Source: Glaciecola sp965660815
Lineage (GTDB): Bacteria > Pseudomonadota > Gammaproteobacteria > Enterobacterales > Alteromonadaceae
DNA length: 64,000 bases
Assembly (NCBI GenBank): GCA_965660815.1
Contig: CBFIBG010000004.1
Span: 52,272-116,271 of the forward strand
Direction: 5' to 3'
In this document: positions 1-8,742 of the stretch, in pieces
How positions within the stretch are numbered: the first letter of the stretch is position 1
Layout: each line of letters opens with the position of its first letter
Position numbers and translations under genes: made by a program
The notes under the pieces: generated by a model
Told to the model about the DNA's origin: nothing
Databases searched by the model: none
What the model saw: only the letters and a program-made list of their open reading frames with translations

Positions 1-31
1 CAAGCCTGTACCGACGAGGATCCCTAGATGA
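1..31 (+). CDS. petB: Cytochrome b of the bc1 complex, 3' end only (petB)
   Basis: Only the last codons are inside the window. Reading from base 2 gives KPVPTRIPR followed by a TGA at 29-31, which resembles the lysine/proline-rich tail of bacterial cytochrome b. The stop overlaps the petC start as ATGA, the usual sign of translational coupling in a pet operon. The identification rests on context and this short tail, so it is an inference. Confidence 0.6.
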   Translation, partial: KPVPTRIPR

Positions 32-759
32 AAAAATGGATAGCAGTTTTATGTTTTGTGCCTAGCTTAGTGTTTGCGGCTGGGCCGTCGGTACCCCTAG
101 ACGACCCAAACATAGATTTAACTGATAAAGCATCGCTTCAAAATGGTGCGAAGATATTTATGAATTACTGTTTAGGCTGTCACCAAATGCAATATCAGAG
201 ATATCAAAGAATGTTTAATGATTTGGATATCCCTGAAGATTTAGGACAACAGTATCTTCAGTTTACAGGTGAAAAAGTATCTGATTACATTACGACACCT
301 ATGCCTTCCGAAGACGCCGCTGGATGGTTTGGAGCTCCGCCTCCAGATTTGACATTGGTTGCTCGAGTAAGAGGTCCGGAATGGATTTATACTTATTTGC
401 GTACCTTTTATGTAGATGAATCAAAAACGTTCGGTGTTAATAATCTAGTATTTCCTAATGTTGGTATGCCGCACGTGTTAGAGCCATTGCAGGGCACTCC
501 TAGACGTACATATGAAGAAAGAATGGTTGACGGAGAACAAACTGAAGTGTACGTAGGTTTACAAACTGATGGAAACGGCCAATTAACTTCAGAAGAATAC
601 GATATGGCCATCCGTGATTTGGTTAACTTTCTGGAGTATACGGGAGAGCCTACTAAGTTAAAATCTCAATCAATTGGACGCGGAGTATTAATATTTATTG
701 TGATTTTCTTTGTGTTTGCATTACTACTCAAGAAAGAGTACTGGCGTGATGTAAAGTAA
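28..759 (+). CDS. petC: Ubiquinol-cytochrome c reductase, cytochrome c1 subunit
   Basis: Cytochrome c1 passes electrons from the Rieske protein to a soluble or membrane cytochrome c in complex III at the periplasmic face of the inner membrane. The 243-residue product has a signal peptide (about residues 1-17), a covalent haem motif CLGCH at 48-52, a conserved PNVGMPH segment whose Met146 is the likely sixth haem ligand, and a single C-terminal membrane anchor (about 217-235) ending in a basic tail. Length and domain order match the proteobacterial family. It overlaps the petB stop by ATGA and is followed by a strong intrinsic terminator, so it is the last gene of a petABC operon. The identification is firm. 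Confidence 0.97.
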   Translation: MKKWIAVLCFVPSLVFAAGPSVPLDDPNIDLTDKASLQNGAKIFMNYCLGCHQMQYQRYQRMFNDLDIPEDLGQQYLQFTGEKVSDYITTPMPSEDAAGWFGAPPPDLTLVARVRGPEWIYTYLRTFYVDESKTFGVNNLVFPNVGMPHVLEPLQGTPRRTYEERMVDGEQTEVYVGLQTDGNGQLTSEEYDMAIRDLVNFLEYTGEPTKLKSQSIGRGVLIFIVIFFVFALLLKKEYWRDVK

Positions 760-787
760 TATAGTATAATCTCGCGTCATTTTTTAG

Positions 788-820
788 AGGGCTCTATTAA
801 TTGAAATAGCGCCCTTTTTC
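788..820 (+). terminator. Intrinsic terminator of the pet operon
   Basis: An AGGGC-t-CTATT arm (788-798) pairs with AATAG-c-GCCCT (805-815) with one mismatch, a 6-base loop and a following T run (815-819). It lies 28 bases after the petC stop and separates petC from sspA. Confidence 0.85.
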
Positions 821-908
821 TTTTCTAAAACGTTAGAATAATATAGGCAGTTCGTGAATTATGAACTTTGCTTATTAACTCGCAGTTAATTGCGCTCGGA
901 GGTTTTTA

Positions 909-1541
909 ATGGCATTGGCCACCAATAAACGTTCTATCATGACTATGTTTTCGGACAATATTGATATTTACTCGCATCAAGTGCGTATAGTATTAGCCGA
1001 AAAAGGAGTTGGTGTAGAAATACTTTTTACGGACCCTAGTCAAATTAACGAAGAATTACTGGAGCTAAATCCTTATGGTACAGTGCCAACGTTAGTTGAT
1101 AGAGAGTTGGTGCTTTACAAATCGCACATAATTATGGAGTACCTCGACGAGCGTTTTCCTCACCCACCACTAATGCCAGTTTACCCGGTTGCTAGAGGCC
1201 AAAGTCGGCTTATGATGCATAGAATAGAGCAGGATTGGTATAGCCTTGCGGCAAGAGTATTTAGAAATGAGCCTGGCGCTACAGAAGCTAGACAAGAATT
1301 AAAAGAAGCTATTCTCAGTCTGGCGCCGATATTCGCTGAAACCGATTATTTCATGAGCGAAGAGTTCAGTCTTGTAGATTGCTATCTTGCACCTCTACTA
1401 TGGCGTTTGCCTGCGTTAAACATTGAATTGAGTGGTCAAGGCTCTAGAGAAATCGTTGCCTACATGAAACGAATTTTTGAACGCGGGTCGTTTAAAGCGT
1501 CATTGACCGATCAAGAGCGGGAAATACACAATCCGTTATAA
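909..1541 (+). CDS. sspA: Stringent starvation protein A
   Basis: SspA is a glutathione-S-transferase-fold protein that binds RNA polymerase and alters transcription during starvation and acid stress; it is not known as an active GST. The 210-residue product begins MALATNKRSIMTMFSDN and has the thioredoxin-like N-terminal half with SHQVRIVLAEKG and NPYGTVPTLVDRELVLYKS, then an all-helical C-terminal half. The start is supported by a GGAGG box 5-9 bases upstream and by family length. It is followed 41 bases later by sspB, as in other gammaproteobacteria, and together they form the classic ssp pair downstream of the cytochrome bc1 genes. Confidence 0.96.
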   Translation: MALATNKRSIMTMFSDNIDIYSHQVRIVLAEKGVGVEILFTDPSQINEELLELNPYGTVPTLVDRELVLYKSHIIMEYLDERFPHPPLMPVYPVARGQSRLMMHRIEQDWYSLAARVFRNEPGATEARQELKEAILSLAPIFAETDYFMSEEFSLVDCYLAPLLWRLPALNIELSGQGSREIVAYMKRIFERGSFKASLTDQEREIHNPL

Positions 1542-1582
1542 AATAATATGTTAAACCTAGTTTTTATCGAGGGATTTATAGA

Positions 1583-2026
1583 ATGCGTGAGATGACATCC
1601 AATCAACCTTATTTACTCAAAGCTTTTTACGAGTGGATAGTTGATAATGCGCTCACGCCTTACATGGTAGTAGTCGCAGATTACCCAGATACTGAAATCC
1701 CTACTCAATTTGTAAACGACAATCAAATTGTTCTGAATGTGTCACCTAATGCTTGTGTTAACTTTTCACTCGATTTGGAATATGTAAGCTTCAATGCTCG
1801 TTTCTCAGGACAACCTATGCAAGTGTCTTTTCCATGCAGTGCTGTGGCCGCAATCTATGCAAAAGAAAACGGAGCTGGAACCGCATTTGAAGTGCCATCT
1901 TACGAGAAAAGTACAGATGACGAAAACAGCTCCTTAGAGTCAACATCCTCTGAAAGTAATAAGAAAAACACTGGATCTGATCCTTCTAAATCTAAGAAGA
2001 AGCCTAATTTAAGAGTTATAAAGTAG
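1583..2026 (+). CDS. sspB: ClpXP adaptor / stringent starvation protein B
   Basis: SspB captures ssrA-tagged peptides from stalled ribosomes and delivers them to the ClpXP protease. The 147-residue protein has the compact substrate-binding domain at about residues 5-112 (PYLLKAFYEWIVDN, QIVLNVSPNA, FNARFSGQP, AIYAKENGAGT), a low-complexity acidic/serine-lysine linker (about 113-140), and ends in LRVIK, the short hydrophobic tail that docks on the ClpX zinc domain. Start: ATG at 1583 preceded by GAGGG; MTSNQPYLLK at residue 4 is a possible alternative. It is cotranscribed with sspA. The linker is shorter than in E. coli but has the same character. Confidence 0.95.
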   Translation: MREMTSNQPYLLKAFYEWIVDNALTPYMVVVADYPDTEIPTQFVNDNQIVLNVSPNACVNFSLDLEYVSFNARFSGQPMQVSFPCSAVAAIYAKENGAGTAFEVPSYEKSTDDENSSLESTSSESNKKNTGSDPSKSKKKPNLRVIK

Positions 2027-2077
2027 TCTTATTACCAATATTACCGCGACAATTTGTGTTAATCAGTAGAATCAAGA

Positions 2078-2659
2078 CTAGTTATTGATCAGTTCCATCA
2101 CTCTTACTACCCTAGTAACACCTTGCACATTTCTAACTAATTCTACCGTCGCAGTTGCTTCTTCTTTTGTCAGTTGACCCATAATAAAAGCTTCACTATC
2201 TTCAATTATCAAATCCAGTTTTAGAAGCGGTACGCTTTCCTCAGTAGACATAAGGGTTCGAATTTTGGTACTTAGCCATATATCATTTAGAGTCGAGGTA
2301 GTCGGGATCGGACTTCCTAACCGTATTTGATTATGTACCTTAGACACCTGGGGAACGCTTTGTGCGGCTTGCGTAGTAAGATTAATTAGCTCTTGGGTAA
2401 GCGATTGGCCGGTCAGGAGTACCTGACTATTATATACGTGTACACTAATGTCAGCATTTTCTTCAATTAATGGGATTTTGTTTATGGCAGAGCTTACTCT
2501 TGCTGTAATAGTTTTATCGTCTATTTGAGTACCAAGTGAGCGCCTATCACTGGTGGTCGTTGCTGCCGTGCCAGCTGCGCCAACGGCTACGATAGAGGCA
2601 CAGCTTGTTACACTGACCACGATTAATAAAATAATTAGTAAACTACTAATTTTTGACAT
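2078..2659 (-). CDS. dolP: Outer membrane lipoprotein with two BON domains (DolP/YraP-like)
   Basis: DolP is an outer-membrane lipoprotein that supports envelope integrity and BAM function near division sites. The 193-residue product has a lipoprotein signal with lipobox ending VTSC (Cys20), an alanine/threonine-rich stretch, then two BON domains (about 46-112 and 124-190) with the characteristic ITARVSSAI and TKIRTLM helices. It lies 3 bases downstream of diaA in the order lpoA-yraN-diaA-dolP on the minus strand, the same order as in E. coli. No terminator is evident between it and convergent sspB. Confidence 0.92.
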   Translation of the reverse strand: MSKISSLLIILLIVVSVTSCASIVAVGAAGTAATTTSDRRSLGTQIDDKTITARVSSAINKIPLIEENADISVHVYNSQVLLTGQSLTQELINLTTQAAQSVPQVSKVHNQIRLGSPIPTTSTLNDIWLSTKIRTLMSTEESVPLLKLDLIIEDSEAFIMGQLTKEEATATVELVRNVQGVTRVVRVMELINN

Positions 2660-2662
2660 TAC

Positions 2663-3256
2663 CTAATCTCCAGATGCCATTGGGAAAAGTACGTTATCAA
2701 TGCATTCGCATAAATTGTGAATTACCAGTAAGTGCACTTCTTGGATCCTCGCAGTACGACTTGATGGGACACGTATTTCCACATCATTTTCTCCCATAAG
2801 GTTGGCTAATTCACCTCCGTCTTTTCCGGTCAACGCTACTATGGTCATGTCTCGACTAAGTGCAGCCTGTATTGCATTGATGACGTTAGCTGAATTTCCA
2901 CTTGTTGAGATAGCAAATAATACGTCTCCTGCTTGACCAAGCGCTTTGACCTGTCGAGAAAACACTTGGTCAAATCTATAATCGTTCGCAATAGATGTAA
3001 GAGTAGAAGTGTCTGTGGTCAGTGCGAAAGCAGGAAGGGCAGGTCTTTGTCTTTCAAACTGATTTATCAACTCAGATGCAAAGTGCTGAGCATCTGCTGC
3101 TGAACCTCCGTTACCACAGCTAAGTATCTTATTTCCCCTAATGAGCGCTTGTATCATCATAGAGGCAGCTTTCTCTATAGATTCTGGCAATGCTTCTGCT
3201 GCTGCTATTTTTGTCTGGATACTTTCCGTGAAGCTCTTTTTAATATTATCTAGCAT
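2663..3256 (-). CDS. diaA: SIS-domain DnaA initiator-associating protein DiaA
   Basis: DiaA is a homotetrameric phosphosugar-isomerase-fold protein that binds DnaA and promotes timely initiation at oriC; it is a paralogue of GmhA. The product, 197 residues from the ATG at 3256, has the SIS signature GNGGSAADAQHFASELINQF and STSGNS, and closely follows the E. coli DiaA pattern (FTESIQTKIAAAEALPESI, ARIQEVHLL). I chose MLDNIKKSF over a GTG five codons upstream because it matches family length and has AAGGTG upstream, although the spacing is somewhat long. Genomic context (dolP and lpoA neighbours) favours DiaA over GmhA. Confidence 0.93.
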   Translation of the reverse strand: MLDNIKKSFTESIQTKIAAAEALPESIEKAASMMIQALIRGNKILSCGNGGSAADAQHFASELINQFERQRPALPAFALTTDTSTLTSIANDYRFDQVFSRQVKALGQAGDVLFAISTSGNSANVINAIQAALSRDMTIVALTGKDGGELANLMGENDVEIRVPSSRTARIQEVHLLVIHNLCECIDNVLFPMASGD

Positions 3257-3372
3257 TGATAGGATTAACACCTTTATTTTTATGATTTATTGTACGTGTC
3301 ATTTACGCTGACTTATTTTACATAACGAAGAGTTAAAGTACCGCATATAGACCTGCGTATGCAGTTGATAGT

Positions 3373-3729
3373 TCAAACGTTCTTTATCCAATTCAAATTG
3401 TCAGAATCAATCGCAATGAGGTCAATACGCATACTCGTATTATAGTAATTTAATCCATTTTTTTGTAAGTAGCATTGCATTGCTTTGATTAATTTTGACC
3501 GTTTAGAACGAGTAAACTGTTCTGCGGCACTGCCGTGTTCTCTGCTTGCTCTATATTTTACCTCAACAAAAACAATTTGTTGTATATCCAAAAATATTAG
3601 GTCTATCTCCCCAACCTTGACTTTATAGTTACTTTCTATAAATGTAAGTCCTTTTGATTTAAGATATTGTTTCGCTCGCAGCTCGGCTCCGGCTCCGTCT
3701 TTTTGTGCGTTGATTTTTTTACTTTCCAT
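3373..3729 (-). CDS. yraN: YraN family (UPF0102) nuclease-fold protein
   Basis: This is a 118-residue protein of the UPF0102/YraN family, which has an endonuclease-like (archaeal Holliday-junction-resolvase) fold; its physiological role is not settled. Visible motifs are GAGAELRAKQYLKSKG at the N-terminus, GEIDLIFLD and VFVEVKYR, giving the E...D...E-x-K pattern of the nuclease superfamily. Length is slightly below the family's usual 120-130. It is between lpoA (54 bases upstream) and diaA, with about 115 bases to diaA. Some members are cotranscribed with lpoA, as here. Confidence 0.9.
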   Translation of the reverse strand: MESKKINAQKDGAGAELRAKQYLKSKGLTFIESNYKVKVGEIDLIFLDIQQIVFVEVKYRASREHGSAAEQFTRSKRSKLIKAMQCYLQKNGLNYYNTSMRIDLIAIDSDNLNWIKNV

Positions 3730-3783
3730 GTAAAACCCGTATCTGTTAATTCTGCGTTGTCACTCTTTGATGAATCTAAAAAT

Positions 3784-5709
3784 TTAATTGTTGTCTATTT
3801 GAATATAATCAAGTTCTCTTAAGAATTGATTGTTGGCGTTTGAAGACAACTGGCCACTCAAACCATCGTGGTGAGTATGTTTAAATGTTGTCAATTTTGC
3901 AAGGTTTTCTGCAAGTGTTAAAGAGTCGAAACCGAACGCAAATAAACGCAAGAAGGAACTAGGTGGGTTATTAAACATTTGATCTATTTGTAAAGCCAAT
4001 TCTGAATTTCTTTGGCTTGGCAACAACCATGGCATATCAATAAAAACAAGATTTCTTAAATCTCGTTGGGTATTCTTATTTTGTTTATGATTATAACCAT
4101 ATGAGCTTGCAAACACAGGTATTTGCTCGTTGCTGAATAGGCTTATACTAGACTCAATAATAGGATTGATTAACTCAACATCATCTGGTCTTGCAAATAC
4201 CACGAAAGAATCGATATCCCTTCGATTTCGAGTCACGCTTATTACCCTGTCTTGGGTGAGGTTAGACAATTGTTGGATGCGCTTTTCGCTTTGCAATACA
4301 TCTAATGCTGAAGTAATGCCGACTTTCATGCCCTTATTATCTGTGTAGGATACAATTTGTGGCGCAATATAGTTTTGGGCGAACAAGTCAGACGCCTGCC
4401 AAGCGTCTATAAAAGCTTCTACCATTCGATTTGATACGTTGGAATTGTCGCTGACTAAAATTGGGTTTTTAACGGTTTGCTCTCGCATCAAAGATACTAT
4501 CTGACTGGCTTCTTGCTCCGGTGATAAGGAAAATGTACCGACTAAGCTTCTTTGTTCGTCGGCCGTAGAATGTAAAACAGTATTTCTATTCAATAATAGT
4601 ATTTTTCTGTTTTGCAAAGACATCGCATTTATTTGATTCACATGACTTCGGATTAGTGGACCAATAAGCGTATCGTATGCAAATAATCTTTCTGCTGTTA
4701 CGTCTGATTTAATCGTTTCAAAACTGCCTGTGTCAATAAAATCCAAAGAGGCTAAATAGCCATCTCTATTGATATTTGAATTTTCAAGCTTTTTAAAATA
4801 AGCAGATAACAAACCATGACGTATTGCTTCTCCTTGACTTGAAAGTCTGCCAGAAAGCGGAAGCAAAACTGCAATCTTTTGTGATTTTTCTGTATTCAAA
4901 GACAAATACTCTAATATTTGTTTAGGCAAATCTTGTTCTTGAATTTGCTGCGTCGATATCCAGTCGTTAATGACAGTTTGCCGCATAGAATCGTTTATGC
5001 TTTCATCTTCTATTGTATCAATCAAGATTTTGTAGTTTTTTAATCTCGGATATTGAGTGACTAATGTCGCTCTAGAGTCATTGTCTAATAAAGAAAACCA
5101 CCCCCATAGTTGATTAGCAAAGTAAGATTTATCAAAAAAACGTTCGTTGTTTGGAAGTGTTAACAACTGATTTATAGCGAGTGCATGTTGCCCAGTCTTG
5201 GCATTCACTTTAGCTAAAGCGATCATTTTTCTATCAATCAAATTCGTTGTACTGTCGATGGGTTGAAAAGACAGTAACGCTTGAGTATCGACTCTCTTTA
5301 GCCATTGTCTCGTTTGTTTGACAAGCGATGCCGTATTGGCAGCCTCAGGCAAAGAATTAAGCCTCACCAAATTGCATTCCGCTTTGAATAATGTCGCGAC
5401 TTGTCGTAATTGAGCAGATAAAGACGGTTGGATATGTTTGATGATAATGTTTGCTTTGTTGCAGTTTCCATTTGAAATTGCTTTGTCAGCGAGATTTAGC
5501 AACGCTATGTTTAAATTATCTACGTCTTGGTTTCGACTAAACTCGCGAGCAATTGACTTAATGTCTGAATCAATATCTTCTGCTGGTTCTTTTTCAACAC
5601 TTGTGATCTTTGGCGTTTTATCCTCTGTTTGTAGAGGTTGCGTGCCACTGCATGCGGTAAATAAAACCACTGCAGAGGCGATCGTCAAATATTTAATAAA
5701 TGTGTTCAC
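3784..5709 (-). CDS. lpoA: Penicillin-binding protein activator LpoA
   Basis: LpoA is an outer-membrane lipoprotein that reaches through the periplasm to stimulate PBP1A peptidoglycan synthesis. The 641-residue protein has a lipoprotein signal with lipobox FTAC (Cys20), an N-terminal helical TPR-like half (about 45-260), and a C-terminal half with a type I periplasmic-binding-protein fold beginning KIAVLLPLSGRLSSQGEAIRHG (about 278) and continuing to the end (DSLTLAENLAKL). It is a little shorter than E. coli LpoA (678). It is divergent from rsmI across 117 bases, conserved synteny in gammaproteobacteria, and leads the lpoA-yraN-diaA-dolP group. Confidence 0.95.
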   Translation of the reverse strand: MNTFIKYLTIASAVVLFTACSGTQPLQTEDKTPKITSVEKEPAEDIDSDIKSIAREFSRNQDVDNLNIALLNLADKAISNGNCNKANIIIKHIQPSLSAQLRQVATLFKAECNLVRLNSLPEAANTASLVKQTRQWLKRVDTQALLSFQPIDSTTNLIDRKMIALAKVNAKTGQHALAINQLLTLPNNERFFDKSYFANQLWGWFSLLDNDSRATLVTQYPRLKNYKILIDTIEDESINDSMRQTVINDWISTQQIQEQDLPKQILEYLSLNTEKSQKIAVLLPLSGRLSSQGEAIRHGLLSAYFKKLENSNINRDGYLASLDFIDTGSFETIKSDVTAERLFAYDTLIGPLIRSHVNQINAMSLQNRKILLLNRNTVLHSTADEQRSLVGTFSLSPEQEASQIVSLMREQTVKNPILVSDNSNVSNRMVEAFIDAWQASDLFAQNYIAPQIVSYTDNKGMKVGITSALDVLQSEKRIQQLSNLTQDRVISVTRNRRDIDSFVVFARPDDVELINPIIESSISLFSNEQIPVFASSYGYNHKQNKNTQRDLRNLVFIDMPWLLPSQRNSELALQIDQMFNNPPSSFLRLFAFGFDSLTLAENLAKLTTFKHTHHDGLSGQLSSNANNQFLRELDYIQIDNN

Positions 5710-5826
5710 AAAGCTCTCTTTAAAATCGTTTGATATAGTCTACTTCTATACACAAAAAATTCTAGTGAATTTGATACAAACTGCACATTAGTGCGATAAA
5801 CTTACAAAAAATTAAAAGGTATCCAC

Positions 5827-6657
5827 ATGTTCGGAAGTTTGTTTGTCGTTCCCACACCAATTGGGAACATGTCAGATATAAGTCAACGCGCGATAGACAC
5901 GCTTAATCGGGTAGATTTGATTGCGGCCGAGGACACGCGTCATTCTGGTCAATTGCTTTCTAAGTTAGATATTGGGACCCCCACAATAAGCTTACATGAT
6001 CACAATGAGGCACAAAGAGCCCAATTACTGATTGAGAAATTAAAGGGTGGAATGTCAATCGCTCTTATTTCCGATGCGGGCACACCATTAATAAGCGACC
6101 CAGGATTCAAACTGGTCACCAAATGCCGAGAAGAAAATATTAAAATTGTGTCGCTGCCTGGCCCTTGCGCGCTAATAACCGCGCTAAGTGCATCGGGCCT
6201 GCCAACCGATAAGTTTACTTTTGCTGGCTTTTTACCTGTCAAACAAAAAGCAAAAGTAGAAGCGTTATCCATTCCAGTCAAGAGTGGTTATACGACAATT
6301 TTCTATGAGTCACCAAGGCGAATTTTAGATAGTATTAGATTGTGTCAATTAGAGCTTCCGCACGATCATAAAATAGTATTAGCAAAAGAATTAACCAAAA
6401 CGTTTGAAACCTACATTGCGGGCACAGCGCAAGACGCAATAGACTATTTAAGTGCAGATCAGTCTCATCAAAAAGGTGAGTTCGTTTTGATTATTTATTG
6501 TCCGTTGACAACATTAGACCACATTCCAGCAAAGGCAAAAGAGTTATTAGCTGCACTGAAACAACATCTGCCTCCAAAACAGGCCGCCAAAGTAGTAAGT
6601 GACCATTATAAACTCAATAAAAAAAGGCTGTATGAATCTGCAATCCGAGATAATTAG
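5827..6657 (+). CDS. rsmI: 16S rRNA (cytidine1402-2'-O)-methyltransferase
   Basis: RsmI uses S-adenosylmethionine to methylate the 2'-OH of C1402 in the ribosomal decoding centre. The 276-residue product shows the tetrapyrrole-methylase fold signatures: LFVVPTPIGNMSDIS (start), AAEDTRHSGQLL, LISDAGTPLISDPGF, VSLPGPCALITALSASGLPTD and IFYESPRRI. Start is ATG at 5827 after AAAAGG. It is divergent from lpoA and converges on argR with an 11-base gap. No unusual feature seen. Confidence 0.96.
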   Translation: MFGSLFVVPTPIGNMSDISQRAIDTLNRVDLIAAEDTRHSGQLLSKLDIGTPTISLHDHNEAQRAQLLIEKLKGGMSIALISDAGTPLISDPGFKLVTKCREENIKIVSLPGPCALITALSASGLPTDKFTFAGFLPVKQKAKVEALSIPVKSGYTTIFYESPRRILDSIRLCQLELPHDHKIVLAKELTKTFETYIAGTAQDAIDYLSADQSHQKGEFVLIIYCPLTTLDHIPAKAKELLAALKQHLPPKQAAKVVSDHYKLNKKRLYESAIRDN

Positions 6658-6668
6658 TTAGATTGCTG

Positions 6669-7133
6669 TTAGACACTATCAAACAAATCTTGAACTCTTT
6701 GTCTGAGTTCCTCAATTTTTGAGATATCTGCAGGTGCTATAAATATAGTATCGTCTCCTGCTATCGTTCCCATTACTCCATCTGTGTGGCTAAGAGAATC
6801 TAATAGCCTCGCAATTAATTGAGCGGCTCCTGGGCTAGTCCTAATAATTACCATAACTTTATTGTGGACTATGTCTAACACCAATTGCTTGACCGGGCTT
6901 TTGGCGGTCGGCATGCCCAATTCAGGAGGTAAACAGTAAACCATGTCACCCCTCGCATCTCTAGTCCTTACAGCACCAAATCGACTTAACATACGGGACA
7001 CTTTTGATTGACTGATGTTGTCAAACCCCAACGATTTTAAGGCATTGACAATTTCACCCTGAGAGCCGTAGCCCTCTGTATTGAGTATTTCTTTAAATGC
7101 CTTAACGAGTGCATCTTGTTTTTGTGTTGTCAT
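6669..7133 (-). CDS. argR: Arginine repressor
   Basis: ArgR is a hexameric transcriptional repressor that senses L-arginine and controls arginine biosynthesis and catabolism. The 154-residue protein has an N-terminal winged helix (about 1-70, including the recognition segment ISQSKVSRMLSRFGAVRTRDARG) and a C-terminal oligomerisation and arginine-binding domain (about 80-154) with GTIAGDDTIFIAP. It is divergent from mdh, as in E. coli and many relatives. I could not identify a convincing ARG box in the shared intergenic region (see rejected items). Confidence 0.95.
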   Translation of the reverse strand: MTTQKQDALVKAFKEILNTEGYGSQGEIVNALKSLGFDNISQSKVSRMLSRFGAVRTRDARGDMVYCLPPELGMPTAKSPVKQLVLDIVHNKVMVIIRTSPGAAQLIARLLDSLSHTDGVMGTIAGDDTIFIAPADISKIEELRQRVQDLFDSV

Positions 7134-7739
7134 AAATCACTGAAATTTCAAATGTAATATTTAGAAAATAAATGCTCACCAAGATTTAATATCAGGGAGA
7201 ACGCTTATATTACCCTACTTTGCTTTTTATTCTAAGGTATTGTTAGCTTCATCATACTTGGCAAGTTGAGTTACGAGACCTGATTATTTCCATTAAGTTG
7301 TCATTTAATAAATGCTGTGTGTCAACCATAAAAATCTGATTAGTCTTTGCTAATTAAATTCACTATGAATTGACTGTTATTTTATCTACGCTGAATGGGA
7401 GCTAACAGCACTGAAAATTGGTTGTACATGGGATAACCTCAATACTCATAACTAAAACAGATCAGATAATGGCATAAACTAAGGTGTTTTCAAGTTCTTT
7501 AAGGCTTATTTTAAGATTAACCAACGACGCTAGATTTCACTTTATGCAAGCATCAAAATAATAATGGACGTTAGTTCTTGTTAAGTTTACTTTGATAAAG
7601 TGTCGGTAAAGAGCGCTTTCTTTGTAGCAAAAAATTAATTAGTTTTTAACACTTGATACCATAGGAGCATTGAGTTCTAAGCACTAATGGGCTAATCTTC
7701 GCGCTCAATTTATCAATCTAGTTAACTGGAGATAACTCT
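7134..7739. other. 606-base argR/mdh intergenic region
   Basis: No open reading frame of note is visible. The region is AT-rich and must carry the divergent argR and mdh promoters. Near argR there is a perfect TGAAATTTCA palindrome (7141-7150). At 7363-7382 there is a weak half-match to an ARG box (TGAAT without the matching ATTCA arm). The mdh start is preceded by TGGAGAT (7728-7734), a clear ribosome binding site. The long leader before mdh is not explained by anything I recognise. Confidence 0.5.
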
Positions 7740-8678
7740 ATGAAAGTAGCCGTATTGGGCGCCGCAGGTGGTATAGGTCAAGCTTTATCCTTACTATTAA
7801 AAACACAATTACCAGCAGGTTCTGAACTGTCATTATATGACGTTGCACCTGTTGTTCCTGGGGTCGCGGTTGACTTAAGTCACATCCCAACAGACGTTAA
7901 AGTTGCTGGCTTTGGCGCTGACGATTTAGCCCAAGCTCTTAAGGGCTGTGATGTTGTATTAATTCCAGCGGGTGTGCCAAGAAAGCCAGGTATGGACAGG
8001 TCTGATTTATTTAATATCAATGCAGGCATTGTTAAAAATCTTATCGAAGCTTGTGCAGACAATTGTCCTTCTGCTTGCATTGGTATCATTACGAATCCAG
8101 TAAATACGACTGTTGCAATTGCAGCGGAGACGTTAAAAGCTAAGGGCGTTTACGATAAGAACAAACTGTTTGGCGTGACTACTCTTGACGTAATTCGTTC
8201 AGAAACTTTCATTGCTGAACTGAAAGGGAAAAGCACATCTGAAGTTCATGTGCCAGTAATAGGCGGTCATTCAGGTACCACTATTCTTCCACTTTTATCT
8301 CAAGTAGAGGGTGTTTCTTTCACAGATGAAGAAGTTGCCGCATTAACGCCTCGTATCCAAAACGCTGGTACTGAAGTAGTTGAAGCTAAAGCTGGCGGTG
8401 GGTCTGCTACATTATCTATGGGTCAAGCAGCCGCTCGTTTTTGTTTGTCATTAGTTGACGCATTGCAAGGGAAAGATGTAGTTGAATACACTTACGTACA
8501 AGTAGATGGTTCAGACGATGCTCCTTTCTTTGCACACCCAGTTCGTCTTGGTAAAAATGGCGTTGAAGAAATCTTATCATATGGTGAGTTAAGTGCTTTT
8601 GAGCAACAAGCTAAAGAAGATATGTTAGAAGGGCTAAGAAACGACATCCAATTAGGTGTTGATTTCGTCAAAGGTTAA
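7740..8678 (+). CDS. mdh: Malate dehydrogenase (NAD+)
   Basis: Malate dehydrogenase interconverts malate and oxaloacetate in the TCA cycle. The 312-residue product, the length of E. coli Mdh, has the Rossmann motif GAAGGIGQA (8-16), substrate arginines Arg81, Arg87 and Arg153, and the catalytic Asp150/His177 pair in VIGGHSGTT. The start is fixed by GGAG upstream and by family alignment. It is a single-gene unit with its own terminator and divergent argR. Just beyond the convergent methyltransferase lies ppc, which makes oxaloacetate from PEP, so two anaplerotic/TCA steps sit close together. Confidence 0.98.
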   Translation: MKVAVLGAAGGIGQALSLLLKTQLPAGSELSLYDVAPVVPGVAVDLSHIPTDVKVAGFGADDLAQALKGCDVVLIPAGVPRKPGMDRSDLFNINAGIVKNLIEACADNCPSACIGIITNPVNTTVAIAAETLKAKGVYDKNKLFGVTTLDVIRSETFIAELKGKSTSEVHVPVIGGHSGTTILPLLSQVEGVSFTDEEVAALTPRIQNAGTEVVEAKAGGGSATLSMGQAAARFCLSLVDALQGKDVVEYTYVQVDGSDDAPFFAHPVRLGKNGVEEILSYGELSAFEQQAKEDMLEGLRNDIQLGVDFVKG

Positions 8679-8713
8679 TTCTATCGACTCACTATCCAAC
8701 GGATACTGTTATC

Positions 8714-8742
8714 AAACCGCTCAATCAAGAGCGGTTTTTTTT
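8714..8742 (+). terminator. mdh intrinsic terminator
   Basis: A perfect 9-bp stem AAACCGCTC (8714-8722) / GAGCGGTTT (8729-8737) with a 6-base loop is followed by eight T (8735-8742). The convergent RNA methyltransferase gene ends at 8725, so half of the hairpin is coding for that protein's last residues. Confidence 0.93.

Noticed and set aside
7363..7382. Possible ARG box upstream of argR/mdh
   Set aside because: Only one arm (TGAAT) matches; the second arm is absent, so it is below the level of a credible ArgR site.
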